A DNA stretch of 64,000 nucleotides, from NCBI GenBank assembly GCA_965238215.1, contig OZ250180.1, forward strand, positions 1,302,001-1,366,000, read 5' to 3'. Position 1 is the stretch's first letter; every line of letters begins with the position of its first letter. A model generated the notes under the pieces. It saw nothing but the letters and a program-made list of their open reading frames with translations, was not told the origin of the DNA and did not search any database. The DNA comes from JAPULR01 sp965238215 (GTDB taxonomy: Bacteria > Chloroflexota > Dehalococcoidia > Lucifugimonadales > GCA-2712585). This document shows, piece after piece, positions 25,372-34,122 of the stretch. The position numbers and the translations under genes were made by a program.

Positions 25372-27675
25372 ATGAGTGACGATATACTGGAAGGCCTTAA
25401 CGAGGCCCAGCGGAGAGCCGTCCAGACAACGGACGGCCCGCTCCTAGTCATCGCCGGGCCCGGCTCCGGCAAGACCCGTGTCATAACCCACCGCATAGCT
25501 TATCTCGTCGAGGAAATTGGCGTGAGGCCCTGGGAGATTCTGGCCGTGACCTTCACCAACAAGGCGGCCAAGGAGATGAGGAACCGCTTATTTGGCACGA
25601 GTGATGAAGACCCTTCGGCCCCGTTATTTCAATGGAGGGACCGTGCTAGGGATCTCGCGGTAAGCACTTTTCATGCCTTCTGCGCCCGGGCGCTGCGGCG
25701 CTTTGGCCACCACATAGGCCTCGACCGGGGTTTCAGCATTTTCGATACCGCCGACCAGCTTACCCTTGTCAAGGCGGCCATGGAAGAGGAAGGGCTTGAT
25801 CCTAAACGCTATCCACCCAAGGCCATCCTCGGAGTTATCTCCAGGGCAAAGAGCAATCTGAGGGACGCGCAAGCCCTGGCACTCACGGCCGAAAGCGCCT
25901 TCGACGAGGCGGCGGGACGCGTGTACGTCCGCTACCAGGAACTTCTAGACTTGAACAGCGCGGTGGACTTCGACGACCTGCTCATGCGGTCCGTCGAACT
26001 CCTTCGCCGCGCCCCGTCAGTGCTGGAATACTACCAGGAACGCTTTCTCTACCTACTGGTGGACGAGTTTCAGGACACCAACGTGGCCCAGTACGTGCTA
26101 TCCAAGCATCTATCGGACGTCCACCGGAATATCTGCGTGGTGGGCGACCCGGACCAGTCCATCTACTCGTGGCGCAGCGCCGACGTGCGCAACATCCTGG
26201 ACTTCAAGAAGGACTACCCCGACGCCAAGGTGGTAAACCTGGAGATCAACTACCGGTCCACCGGGACAATCATCCAGGCGGCCAAGAGCGTCATCGCCTC
26301 CAACAGACGCCGCCCGGAGAAAGATATTCGGGCATCGCGACATCAGGGTAAACCCCTTGTGGTCTACGAGACCTATGACGCGGAGGAAGAGGCGTACTTC
26401 GCGGTAACGCAGATATCCAACCTTCAGCGCAGGAAGGACGCCACCCTCTCCAATTGTGCTGTCATGTACCGCACGAATGCCCAGTCCCGCGCCCTGGAGG
26501 AAGCCTGCCTTCACCGCGGCATGCCCTATCACGTGGTGGGCGGCATCAAGTTCTACCACCGCGCCGAGGTTCGAGACATCATTGCCTACCTTCGCCTGAT
26601 CAACAACCCGGACGATGACGTTAGCCTCATGCGCATTATCAACAAGCCCCGGCGGGGGATCGGCCGCAAGTCTCTGGACCAGCTGCAAGATTTGGGGCGG
26701 GAGCTGCAATCGCCCATCTACGCCATCCTTAGGCCGCTGCGGGAGCGAACCAAGGGCGAGGCGCTCCCCCACGGTCTGCCATCCCGCCTGGTTAAGCCAC
26801 TCACCGATTTCGTTACCCTCATCGAAGACCTGAAGGAAGGCGCGGCGGAGTTGGGCACTGTAAAACTCCTGGACAAGCTGCTGCAACGCATCAACTACCA
26901 GAACTTCTTGAAGGCGGGTGGTGAAGATTGGGAGGACAAGTGGGAGAACGTGAAGGAGCTTCGTCAGGCAGCCGGGCAGTACGACGCCTTGGATCCCGGC
27001 GAGGGTCTTACCTCCTTCCTGGAACATTTAGCACTGGTGGCGGAAGTTGATTCCCTGGACGAAACGGCGGACGCCATAACCCTTATTACGCTTCACCAGG
27101 CCAAGGGGTTGGAATTCCCCGTGGTGTTCATCATAGGCCTGCAGGAGGGCCTTCTGCCCCATATACGCTCCCTGGACGACCCCAACCAGTTGGAGGAGGA
27201 GCGGAGGCTCTTTTACGTGGGAATTACCCGCTGCATGGACCGGCTGTTCCTGACGCGGGCCTTCCGGCAGCGAGGTTGGAGAGGCGACGGACCTTCGCTG
27301 CCCTCCCGTTTCCTGAAGGACGTGCCCAGCGAGTTGATAGCGGAGGTACCTCAAGTCGTGGGCGGGAGGTACGGTGGGCAGAGCTTCCCCGACTTTTCGT
27401 CGGGAGAAGCGGAAGCTGTCTCTCGTCGCCGCGTGAGTTCAGTCGTGGCAGCGGGGAATGCCGCCGTCAACGGGGCGGCGGCCGGACAGAACGGGGAAAG
27501 CGAGCCTCCAGGGTTCAAGGAGGGCGATCGAGTCCTTCACGGCGCTTTTGGCGAGGGATTAGTCCTAAAGACTGCGGGCCGGGCGTCAGACAGCGAGGTT
27601 ACCGTGGTCTTCAGGGAAGCAGGGGTGAAGAGGCTGCTGCTTGCCTACGCCAACCTGAAAAAGGTGGAGGGCTAG
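25372..27675 (+). CDS. pcrA: UvrD/PcrA-type DNA helicase
   Basis: 767 residues, a superfamily 1A 3'-5' helicase for repair and replication-conflict removal. Visible motifs: Q motif LNEAQRRAVQ, Walker A AGPGSGKT, motif Ia TFTNKAAKEM, motif II LVDEFQDTN, motif III VVGDPDQSIYSWR, motif IV NYRST and motif V TLHQAKGLEF. Motif VI is VGITRCMDRLFLTRA. The C-terminus has the Tudor-like RNA polymerase-binding region GDRVLHGAFGEGLVL. No Shine-Dalgarno lies upstream of the ATG. Confidence 0.95.
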   Translation: MSDDILEGLNEAQRRAVQTTDGPLLVIAGPGSGKTRVITHRIAYLVEEIGVRPWEILAVTFTNKAAKEMRNRLFGTSDEDPSAPLFQWRDRARDLAVSTFHAFCARALRRFGHHIGLDRGFSIFDTADQLTLVKAAMEEEGLDPKRYPPKAILGVISRAKSNLRDAQALALTAESAFDEAAGRVYVRYQELLDLNSAVDFDDLLMRSVELLRRAPSVLEYYQERFLYLLVDEFQDTNVAQYVLSKHLSDVHRNICVVGDPDQSIYSWRSADVRNILDFKKDYPDAKVVNLEINYRSTGTIIQAAKSVIASNRRRPEKDIRASRHQGKPLVVYETYDAEEEAYFAVTQISNLQRRKDATLSNCAVMYRTNAQSRALEEACLHRGMPYHVVGGIKFYHRAEVRDIIAYLRLINNPDDDVSLMRIINKPRRGIGRKSLDQLQDLGRELQSPIYAILRPLRERTKGEALPHGLPSRLVKPLTDFVTLIEDLKEGAAELGTVKLLDKLLQRINYQNFLKAGGEDWEDKWENVKELRQAAGQYDALDPGEGLTSFLEHLALVAEVDSLDETADAITLITLHQAKGLEFPVVFIIGLQEGLLPHIRSLDDPNQLEEERRLFYVGITRCMDRLFLTRAFRQRGWRGDGPSLPSRFLKDVPSELIAEVPQVVGGRYGGQSFPDFSSGEAEAVSRRRVSSVVAAGNAAVNGAAAGQNGESEPPGFKEGDRVLHGAFGEGLVLKTAGRASDSEVTVVFREAGVKRLLLAYANLKKVEG

Positions 27676-27729
27676 CCCTCGGCGCAAGAGGGGGGCGTTG
27701 AGCCTAGGTCAACGAGATTCCTCGAGGGA

Positions 27730-27749
27730 GGGCGGTTCCCGAACCGCCC
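27730..27749. repeat. Palindromic element GGGCGGTTC-cc-GAACCGCCC, copy 2
   Basis: Perfect 9-bp arms at 27730-27738 and 27741-27749 in the gap between the convergent helicase and PAC2 genes. A GATTCCTCG fragment of the other repeat family lies beside it (27716). Confidence 0.75.
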
Positions 27750-27777
27750 CTACAGGAATGACGTCCGGGGCTGGGCG

Positions 27778-28662
27778 CTAGCTTTCGAAGCGCTCACCCA
27801 TCTCCTTGAGGAACTTCTCCACCTCGGGGGAAAGCTTGGATCCCTCGTCGGACTCGGAAGAGCGCTTGGCGGCCCGGGAGTCGTAGTGGACCTCCAGCCG
27901 CTCGATGAGAGCCTTCAACCCCTTGTTGCGGAGAACCTCGTTGTTTACCTCCAGGTACTGCCGCCGTCCTCGCTCCGGGTCTGCCAAGTCCTTGGACAGG
28001 TCGTAGACGGAACAGAGCACCTCCAGCAGGCGAGCCGCGCCGGAGTAGTCCTCCTCCAGCTGAACGTACTGGGGCAGGTGGACCATGACACTGATGGCCT
28101 CGATGTCGCGGTCGCTGACGCCGTCGGCCACAAGATTCACGATGGACGTGGGCCCCTGGTAGCTGCTCGCCCGCAGTTGCAGGGAATCGCCGTACTTCTT
28201 GGCTGCGTCGTCGCTGCTGGAACCCGTCACCAGCAGGGGCCGAGTGTGGGGCACGGCGTCGTACATGCCGCCGATACGCACGTACTGTTTGACGCCCAAC
28301 TGGTCCACGATGTCCAAGATTGCGTCCGTGTAGTCTTCGCCAAAGGACTGGGGTTCCAGAAGGTGGAAGAAAAGAAGGTCCGGCGGCTCCTCCCGGATGG
28401 CATAGTTGATGACTGTATTAGGGATGTTCAGGACCCGGTTACCTTCAACGGTGCGCATAATGGGCCGGTAGCGGGTGAAGTCGTAGAAGTTTCCGGGCCG
28501 GGACAGCCGTCCCAGTTCCTTTGCGCCAAAGTAGCGTTCCAGCTTTCTCAGCGCAATAGTTCCCACGCTGCCCACGTCTATCCACGGGCGCAGCATGGCT
28601 ATCACGTGGGGATCCTTCAACTCAGGAAGGGGTTCAACGAGTGTGAAAGCGCCTTCTTTCAT
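27778..28662 (-). CDS. PAC2-family protein
   Basis: 294 residues of the PAC2 (proteasome assembly chaperone 2-like) superfamily. It has the opening HVIAMLRPWIDVGSVGTIAL, then IGGMYDAVPHTRPLLVTGSSS, YQGPTSIVNLVADGVSDRDI and a helical tail rich in E, K and R. In Archaea and Actinobacteria such proteins are linked to proteasomes or ATP-grasp enzymes. No proteasome gene is in the window. The role in this cell is unknown. No strong ribosome site lies before the ATG. Confidence 0.8.
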   Translation of the reverse strand: MKEGAFTLVEPLPELKDPHVIAMLRPWIDVGSVGTIALRKLERYFGAKELGRLSRPGNFYDFTRYRPIMRTVEGNRVLNIPNTVINYAIREEPPDLLFFHLLEPQSFGEDYTDAILDIVDQLGVKQYVRIGGMYDAVPHTRPLLVTGSSSDDAAKKYGDSLQLRASSYQGPTSIVNLVADGVSDRDIEAISVMVHLPQYVQLEEDYSGAARLLEVLCSVYDLSKDLADPERGRRQYLEVNNEVLRNKGLKALIERLEVHYDSRAAKRSSESDEGSKLSPEVEKFLKEMGERFES

Positions 28663-28710
28663 GTTGTAATCTTGCCAGAGGAACCCGGTTTACGCAAGTC
28701 TGATGACAAA

Positions 28711-29139
28711 CTAACGCCCCCAATTACCCCACGCCACGACCCGCCATATCCGGGCTCGTATGACGGGCCGACCCTCCAGATTCATGGCGGCGTACTGGGG
28801 ATATTTGTTGCGAAGGAGGGTCAAGGCCCAGCGGTGCTCCGGCCCCCTGCGTACCACGGACGCGACGCCCCGGAGAAGCACGTACCACAACCGGCCCCAG
28901 TCTTCTTCGTACCCGTCGAGGAGCAGGGCCACCTGCGGGTTGGCCATAATGTTGCGGATTCGACGCAGCCTCATGGCTCCGGCCTGCTTAGGCTTCCGGT
29001 CTACGACTGAATAAACGGTTTCGCCGTCCAGGGCAAAGCAGACGGGCATCACGTGGGGTGCGCCTGTTTCGTCGGCGGTGGCAAGGCGGGCGACCCGCCC
29101 TTCGGCAACGAGGCTGCGGGTTTCGGGGGTAAAGATCAA
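28711..29139 (-). CDS. PPOX-class F420-dependent enzyme
   Basis: 142 residues with a split beta-barrel flavin/deazaflavin fold, like the TIGR03668 family. Marks: RVARLATADETGAPHVMPVCFAL, KPKQAGAMRLRRIRNIMANPQVALLLDGYEEDW and a WVL-type strand. The substrate is unknown; relatives reduce or bind F420. TTG start, 21 nt after the broken toxin gene. It agrees with cofE in pointing to F420 in this organism. Confidence 0.82.
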   Translation of the reverse strand: MIFTPETRSLVAEGRVARLATADETGAPHVMPVCFALDGETVYSVVDRKPKQAGAMRLRRIRNIMANPQVALLLDGYEEDWGRLWYVLLRGVASVVRRGPEHRWALTLLRNKYPQYAAMNLEGRPVIRARIWRVVAWGNWGR

Positions 29140-29160
29140 GGGCGGGTCAGCTAGGGAACG

Positions 29161-29576
29161 CTAATCGGCCCAGGGATTGATAACTTCTATTCCGGCCTCA
29201 TCAAACCCATCCAGGTCTCTGGTCGCGACAGCCGCGCCGTATACGTGCGCAATAGCTGCAATCATGCAGTCGGCCATAGCAACCGAACGCCTTGCCTCAC
29301 GGCGCGCGGCAAAAATGATGGCGTAGGCGTACGCAGCGTCACTGTCGAAGGACAGAATGCTATCGGGAAAGTATCTGCCAAGCATCAACTCCATCCTGTC
29401 AAGCAAGTGCTGCCGACGCCCGCCGGTAGTATCTCAGCGCCAAAGTGCAATTCAGCCTCCGAGACGGTAGTAGTGAATATGCTTGAGAGTTCCTGGCGGG
29501 CAACCCAAACCGTAACTTTCGGATTGGGATTCGGACGCATCAGCTCCGAGACAACGTTGGTGTCCAAGATGATCAT
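29161..29576 (-). pseudogene. vapC: VapC-type PIN toxin broken by a frameshift
   Basis: Two frames together make one PIN-domain ribonuclease. The first (29576 downward) has IILDTNVVSELMRP with the first catalytic Asp and the TTTVSEAELHFGAEILPAG block. The second holds SVAMADCMIAAIAHVYGAAVATRDLDGFDEAGIEVINPW with the remaining acids. The join is at a G-run near 29420: adding one G to GCGGGCG restores PAGRRQHLLDRMELMLG. So one base is missing, through a real mutation or an assembly error. The start overlaps the antitoxin stop by 4 nt (ATGA). Confidence 0.75.
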
Positions 29577-29851
29577 TTTGGACGCCGGTCATGGCAATGG
29601 GGACATTCTGTAGGCGTCCGCGGCGGGATTTCTAACTCAATGCCGCCAAAGGGCTCAACCAGTTTGCGAATTCCCTCCACAAATTCCTTTCCCGTCATGG
29701 GCTTCTCCGGCGGGGGCGGCGGGTCTTCGTTGAGGACCTCTTTCAGAATGTGGCAGGCCTCCTCTGCCACGGAGCCTTCATTCCTTTTCGAGCGGGCGCA
29801 CAGGCGCCTGTACAGATCATCATCCAACCTCAATACTGCAACTTTAACCAT
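29573..29851 (-). CDS. vapB: VapB/FitA-like antitoxin
   Basis: 92 residues from the ATG at 29851 (GGAGG 7 nt upstream). The N-terminal ribbon-helix-helix VKVAVLRLDDDLYRRLCARSKR is FitA-like. The middle part (SVAEEACHILKEVLNEDPPPPPEKP) leads to a long tail ending CPHCHDRRPK, with a C-x2-C pair that is unusual for this family and could bind metal. It neutralises the VapC partner encoded next and probably represses its own operon. Confidence 0.8.
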   Translation of the reverse strand: MVKVAVLRLDDDLYRRLCARSKRNEGSVAEEACHILKEVLNEDPPPPPEKPMTGKEFVEGIRKLVEPFGGIELEIPPRTPTECPHCHDRRPK

Positions 29852-29934
29852 CACAACGCCTCCATCCGAAGGGTGACTCAATTATAACACCAACGTGCTA
29901 TGCCTACAAAATTCAACAGCGTGCTAAAACCGCT

Positions 29935-30588
29935 TTAGCCTTCCCCCGGCGCAGTGGCCCTGAACACCCAGAGCTGGTGCAGGACCTCCGGCTCGCCTTT
30001 GGGCAGCGCCTGTACCGGCTTGCCCATCTTTGCCAACTCCCACCGGCCCGCCGCTTCCAACTCCTCCCGCACTTCCCGGAACCCGGCGTTCTCGTAGAGG
30101 TCGGGCCGCAGGGTGAATATGACAGACCCACCGGGCTTCGTGACCCTGACCATCTCGTCCAACGACCGGGCCGGGGCGTGCCCCAGGGTCAACACTCCGA
30201 TGCTGACCACGGCGTCGAAGGAATCGTCCGGGAAATCTAATTTCCCCCCCAGCACCATGCGGTGCAGGTCGCGATACACGGCCTTGGAGCGGGCTTCTTC
30301 CAACATGCCGGGCGACATGTCGATGGCTGTTAATCGGTGGAATCCGGCCTCGGCCAGCATCTTGCCCACCAACCCGGTTCCGGCCCCAGCGTCCAGAATC
30401 CGCGCGTCCTTGGACAGGTACTGCCTGCAAGCATCTAGGGCGAGCGCAGGCCCTAGCCAGCCGAAGTCCTTGTCAATATCCTCGTCGTATCGGTCAGCCC
30501 ACTGGTCGTAACGCTCCTCTAATTCCAGGTTGTTCCGGGCGGCATAGACCCACTGCACCGGATTCCGCTCATCATCGACGTTAGGCAT
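29935..30588 (-). CDS. Class I SAM-dependent methyltransferase
   Basis: 217 residues. N-terminal YDQWADRYDEDIDKDFGW, like the methyltransferase-27 (WBSCR27) type. SAM site ILDAGAGTGLVGKMLA, acid loop LTAIDMSPGMLEEA, then FDAVVSIGVLTLGH and VRVTKPGGSVIFTLRP. The substrate is unknown. GGATGG precedes the ATG. It is a single gene, divergent from the aminotransferase. Confidence 0.88.
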   Translation of the reverse strand: MPNVDDERNPVQWVYAARNNLELEERYDQWADRYDEDIDKDFGWLGPALALDACRQYLSKDARILDAGAGTGLVGKMLAEAGFHRLTAIDMSPGMLEEARSKAVYRDLHRMVLGGKLDFPDDSFDAVVSIGVLTLGHAPARSLDEMVRVTKPGGSVIFTLRPDLYENAGFREVREELEAAGRWELAKMGKPVQALPKGEPEVLHQLWVFRATAPGEG

Positions 30589-30767
30589 TCACTACTACCA
30601 TCCTTTCATTCGCTAGCTGCTACGTTGAATCTTAGGAGCTTCGTTGACTTCACGCAAACCGAGTTCACCAAAGCGCCATTCCATTGGTTGCTCAAGTTGA
30701 CCGACCCTAGCGCCGATGCTAGCATGAATCCACCAAAGCACGAGCAGGTTTACGTATTGGAGGGGCT

Positions 30768-32000
30768 ATGACCTCAGACGCGGTTTTCAACTACAGCGAC
30801 ATCTTTGCGAAGGGGCTACCGCCGCCGTTGGCATCCGGCGTCATTACGCAGCCGAAGTACAACTTTATTCTGGGCCACACCAACGCGGAAACGATTCCCG
30901 TGGAAGGGTTGATTGAAGCGACCGCCGCGGCCATGAGGAAGGACGGCCCCGGGCTGGCGATCAACCTGCACAACGGCGGACTGCTCGGCTACCTGCCACT
31001 GCGGGAGTTTCTGGTCCGCAAACTCTCCCGTCATAGGGGCGTAGACGTGACGGTGGACGACATTCTGATAACCTCCGGCTCTCAGACTGCCGCCGTGCTT
31101 ATCAACACGGCCCTCCTGGAACCCGGGGACACCGTAGTCTCGGAGAATTTCTCCTACGTGGGAATGCTGGGAGACCTTCGGGCTCGCGGCGTAAACATTG
31201 TCGGCGTGCCGGTGGACGAGGACGGGATGCGGATGGATGCCCTGGCGGACACCCTGGAAGAACTCCAGAGTCAGGGCGTCCGGCCCAAGTACCTGTACAC
31301 AATCCCGACGGTGCAGAACCCCACCGGCGCTATCATGCCCCTCGAGCGGCGCCGGGAGATGTTGCGCCTCAGCGAACAGTACGGCGTTCCGATTCTGGAG
31401 GACGATTGCTACGCCGATCTGGTCTTCGAAGGGGAATCCGTCGACGCCATCCGCTCGTTGGACGAGTCCGACCGGGTCATCCACATGGGATCCTTCTCCA
31501 AGAACCTGGCCCCGGGCATGAGGCTGGGATACGTGGTGGCCTCCTGGCAGCTTCTGGGACAGCTTCTGCCCCTCAAGGGCGACATAGGGACGTCCAACTT
31601 TGGGCAGATGGTGACGGCGGAGTTCTTCAACAACCATTTCGAGGAGCACGTGGAGACCCTTCGCGCCGGCCTGCGGAAGAAGCGGGATACGATGACTGCC
31701 GCTATCAGCGAGCATTTCGGCCCCTCCGTCCAGCCCAACAGGCCCCGCGGCGGCATCTATCTGTGGGTGAAGTTCCCCGAAGACGTGGACACCCGGAAGG
31801 TCCTCGCCGCCGCGCGGGACCGCGGCATCGGCTACAACCCCGGCTCCGACTGGGCCGTTTATCCCGGCGACGACGAGCGCAACGGCAATAACTGCATCCG
31901 GTTCTGCTACGCTCTCCCCACGGAGGAGGAGATTTGGGAAGGCATTGAACTGCTGGCCCAGGTCTTTCAGCAGGAGTTGGGATTTCCCAAGGAAGGATAG
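30768..32000 (+). CDS. PLP-dependent aminotransferase (class I/II)
   Basis: 410 residues, a fold-type I aminotransferase close to LysN/MocR-like and 2-aminoadipate or aromatic transaminases. It shows GLLGYLPLREFLVRKL, ITSGSQTAAVLI, TIPTVQNPTGAIMP, EDDCYADLVFEG and the PLP lysine in MGSFSKNLAPGMRLGYV. The C-terminus has RPRGGIYLWVKFP and CIRFCYALPTEEEI. There is no DNA-binding domain, so it is not a MocR regulator. GGAGGGG lies before the ATG. It is followed 4 nt later by a hydratase-like gene, so the two are probably one pathway. Confidence 0.9.
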   Translation: MTSDAVFNYSDIFAKGLPPPLASGVITQPKYNFILGHTNAETIPVEGLIEATAAAMRKDGPGLAINLHNGGLLGYLPLREFLVRKLSRHRGVDVTVDDILITSGSQTAAVLINTALLEPGDTVVSENFSYVGMLGDLRARGVNIVGVPVDEDGMRMDALADTLEELQSQGVRPKYLYTIPTVQNPTGAIMPLERRREMLRLSEQYGVPILEDDCYADLVFEGESVDAIRSLDESDRVIHMGSFSKNLAPGMRLGYVVASWQLLGQLLPLKGDIGTSNFGQMVTAEFFNNHFEEHVETLRAGLRKKRDTMTAAISEHFGPSVQPNRPRGGIYLWVKFPEDVDTRKVLAAARDRGIGYNPGSDWAVYPGDDERNGNNCIRFCYALPTEEEIWEGIELLAQVFQQELGFPKEG

Positions 32001-32004
32001 GGTG

Positions 32005-32787
32005 ATGAGCGGAAAGAATCGGCTGGCGGAACTCCTACACCATGCCTCTATGAACGGTGGCCTGGTGCCGCGTTCGGCGGGGGACTGTCTTGACTCCGTC
32101 GAGACGGCCTACGACGTCCAGGGGATAGCAGGACGGATAGCAGGACTATCCAGAGGCGGGTGGAAGGTTGGGGCCACCAGCATCGAACCGCAGCGACTGC
32201 TCGGCGCCACCGAGCCGGCCACTGCCCCGATGTTTCAGCCCAACTGTCTCGCAAGCCCCGCAACGGTGGCCGTCTTCCCAAATCAATCGCCCTGCGTCGA
32301 AGGAGAATTCGCCTTTCGGTTTTCTCGCTCGCTCCCTCCGCGACCGGACTGCTACGTCCTGGAGGAGGTGCTGGAAGCTGTCGAGTCGGTCCTGCCAGCC
32401 ATCGAGGTTGTGGGCTGTCGCTTTGAGGACGGATTCGACGGCTTGGGCGCCCTTCGCCTGGTGGCCGACGCCACCGCCCATACCGCGTTTGTTTCGGGGG
32501 GTCCGTCGGCCGAGTGGCGGAGCATGAACTTGAATTCCCACCGAGCGACGATGTACCGAAACGGAGCGAAGATTTCAGAAGGTACCGGAGCCAGCGTCCT
32601 CGACGGCCCACTCTCCGTCCTGCTTTGGACAGCCAACCACCTGTCGCGTCTTGGCGATACCATAGAAGCGGGAGAGGTAGTCACCACCGGGACCTGCACC
32701 GGCATAACGCCCGTAAGCCCCGGCGACACCGCTATAGCCGACTTCGGCAGTCTGGGGAAGGTTGAGCTTAGAATCGCCGCCCGTTAA
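32005..32787 (+). CDS. 2-keto-4-pentenoate hydratase-like protein (FAH superfamily)
   Basis: 260 residues. N-terminal helical region with TAYDVQGIAGRI, then GWKVGATSIEPQRLLGATEPATAPMF. The metal acid is in CVEGEFAFRFSRSLP, with VLPAIEVVGCRFED after it, then the VLDGPLSVLLWTANHLSRLGDTIEAGEVVTTGTCTGI block. This matches MhpD/HpcG-type hydratases and decarboxylases of aromatic meta-cleavage pathways. No ring-cleaving dioxygenase is adjacent. The start is ATG 32005 with GGAAGG upstream. Confidence 0.85.
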   Translation: MSGKNRLAELLHHASMNGGLVPRSAGDCLDSVETAYDVQGIAGRIAGLSRGGWKVGATSIEPQRLLGATEPATAPMFQPNCLASPATVAVFPNQSPCVEGEFAFRFSRSLPPRPDCYVLEEVLEAVESVLPAIEVVGCRFEDGFDGLGALRLVADATAHTAFVSGGPSAEWRSMNLNSHRATMYRNGAKISEGTGASVLDGPLSVLLWTANHLSRLGDTIEAGEVVTTGTCTGITPVSPGDTAIADFGSLGKVELRIAAR

Positions 32788-32801
32788 CCACAGCCTGCCC
32801 G

Positions 32802-33929
32802 CTAGCCCAGGTTGTACAGCCTCGCCGCATTGCCGCCCACTATCAACGCCTTCTCATCCTCCGGCACGCCCACCAGAATCTCGTCCAGAATCCTCTGAGA
32901 CTCCGGGAACGTGGACTCGGCGTGGGGGTAGTCGGAGCCCCAGAGTAGGTTCTCCACCCCGATGATGTCCCGGTCGCGGATGCCCAGACCGTCCTCCTGG
33001 AAGCTGTGGTAAACGTTGCTGCGCATGAAATCGCTGGGCAGCGCTTCCCCCTTGTACCGGTAAGGCGCCTGGGTGACGCGCTCAATGTAGGTCACGTCCA
33101 GCCGGTTGTAGAAGAAGGGGATCCACGCCAGGTCGTGCTCCACCTCAACGACGTTCAGCTTTGGATAACGCTCAAAGATGCCGGAAAGCACCATCTGAGC
33201 AAGGGACATTCTCACCCAATATTCAGCGTTGACGCGGTTTGCGCCCGATTGTGCGACGCCGCTGACGGCAGCGTTTTTGGCAACGGAGGGGCGCTCAGTG
33301 CTGGTGTGTAGGCTCAGGGGCACGTCCAGTTCCTGAGCCTCTGCCCAGAAGGGGTCGTACATGGGATGGTCGTAGGCGTGTTCCGGCTTGGGGAAAACGC
33401 TGATCATCACACCGGCAAAGCCTGCATCAGCGGCCTTGCGGAGGTCTGAGATGCCCGCTCCAATTTCGTCGTCCAGCAGCACCATGGCGATACCTTTGAG
33501 CTTGTCCGGGTAGTAGGAGCAGAACTCAGACATCCATTGGTTGTAGGCAGCGAAGATGTCGCGCAGGATGACCGTGTCGGGAACGCCGAACATCTCCAGG
33601 CCGATGGATGGATAGAGGACGTTGGCGTGAACGCCGTCCAGTTCCATGTCCTGCACGTGGGCGTGGGGGTTGTAGCCGCCGGGGAGGATGTCCGCCATTC
33701 TTCCCTCACGCTTAATGTCCTCCGGCCTCTCGAAGCGCATGCCGGCGGAGGCGCCGAAGCTGCCCAGTACGCCCATCCGCTTATGATCGGAGTACCAGTA
33801 GTCGTTGCCGTCTTCGCTAACCAGGTGGGGAATGCGGTCCCCGTACTTCTCGACGTTCATTCTGTCGACGAATACCTCCGGAGGCTCCACGATGTGGGAA
33901 TCTGACGATACAACGAATTTCTTGTCCAC
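32802..33929 (-). CDS. Amidohydrolase family 2 protein
   Basis: 375 residues from a GTG at 33929 (GGAGA upstream). TIM-barrel metal hydrolase or decarboxylase, as in ACMSD or gamma-resorcylate decarboxylase. Marks: FVVSSDSHIVEPPEVF at the start, PHAHVQDMELDGVHANVLYP, GISDLRKAADAGFAGVMIS and LSLHTSTERPS. The end block NLLWGSDYPHAESTFPES carries the last Asp. It sits convergent with the hydratase-like gene. Such enzymes are numerous in SAR202-like Chloroflexota that degrade refractory organic matter. Confidence 0.88.
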   Translation of the reverse strand: MDKKFVVSSDSHIVEPPEVFVDRMNVEKYGDRIPHLVSEDGNDYWYSDHKRMGVLGSFGASAGMRFERPEDIKREGRMADILPGGYNPHAHVQDMELDGVHANVLYPSIGLEMFGVPDTVILRDIFAAYNQWMSEFCSYYPDKLKGIAMVLLDDEIGAGISDLRKAADAGFAGVMISVFPKPEHAYDHPMYDPFWAEAQELDVPLSLHTSTERPSVAKNAAVSGVAQSGANRVNAEYWVRMSLAQMVLSGIFERYPKLNVVEVEHDLAWIPFFYNRLDVTYIERVTQAPYRYKGEALPSDFMRSNVYHSFQEDGLGIRDRDIIGVENLLWGSDYPHAESTFPESQRILDEILVGVPEDEKALIVGGNAARLYNLG

Positions 33930-34081
33930 GTTATCTTCTCCAACAGGTGTTGAGTTGCGGGCAATGCGCCATAGGGCCCGCTGGTAAAAGGGGTTTCGCA
34001 AATTCTAAACCCAACGGCGGGGAAATTCAACGAGTTCCTTACGCCATCCTAGTGATGGGGATGAATTGGCGAGCGGGGACT

Positions 34082-34089
34082 GGTAGAAT
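34082..34089 (+). promoter_or_regulatory. Possible extended -10 promoter for the toxin-antitoxin-like pair
   Basis: TGG-TAGAAT forms an extended -10 element, with a start near 34096 and AAGGAGG then ATG following. No clear -35 box is seen. Confidence 0.4.
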
Positions 34090-34122
34090 TCGGCAGCAGC
34101 GTTTGAACTCAAGGAGGACGCT

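Noticed and set aside
27886..29010. 374-codon plus-strand frame opposite the PAC2 and PPOX genes
   Set aside because: It spans two real minus-strand genes and has His/Val-rich shadow composition.
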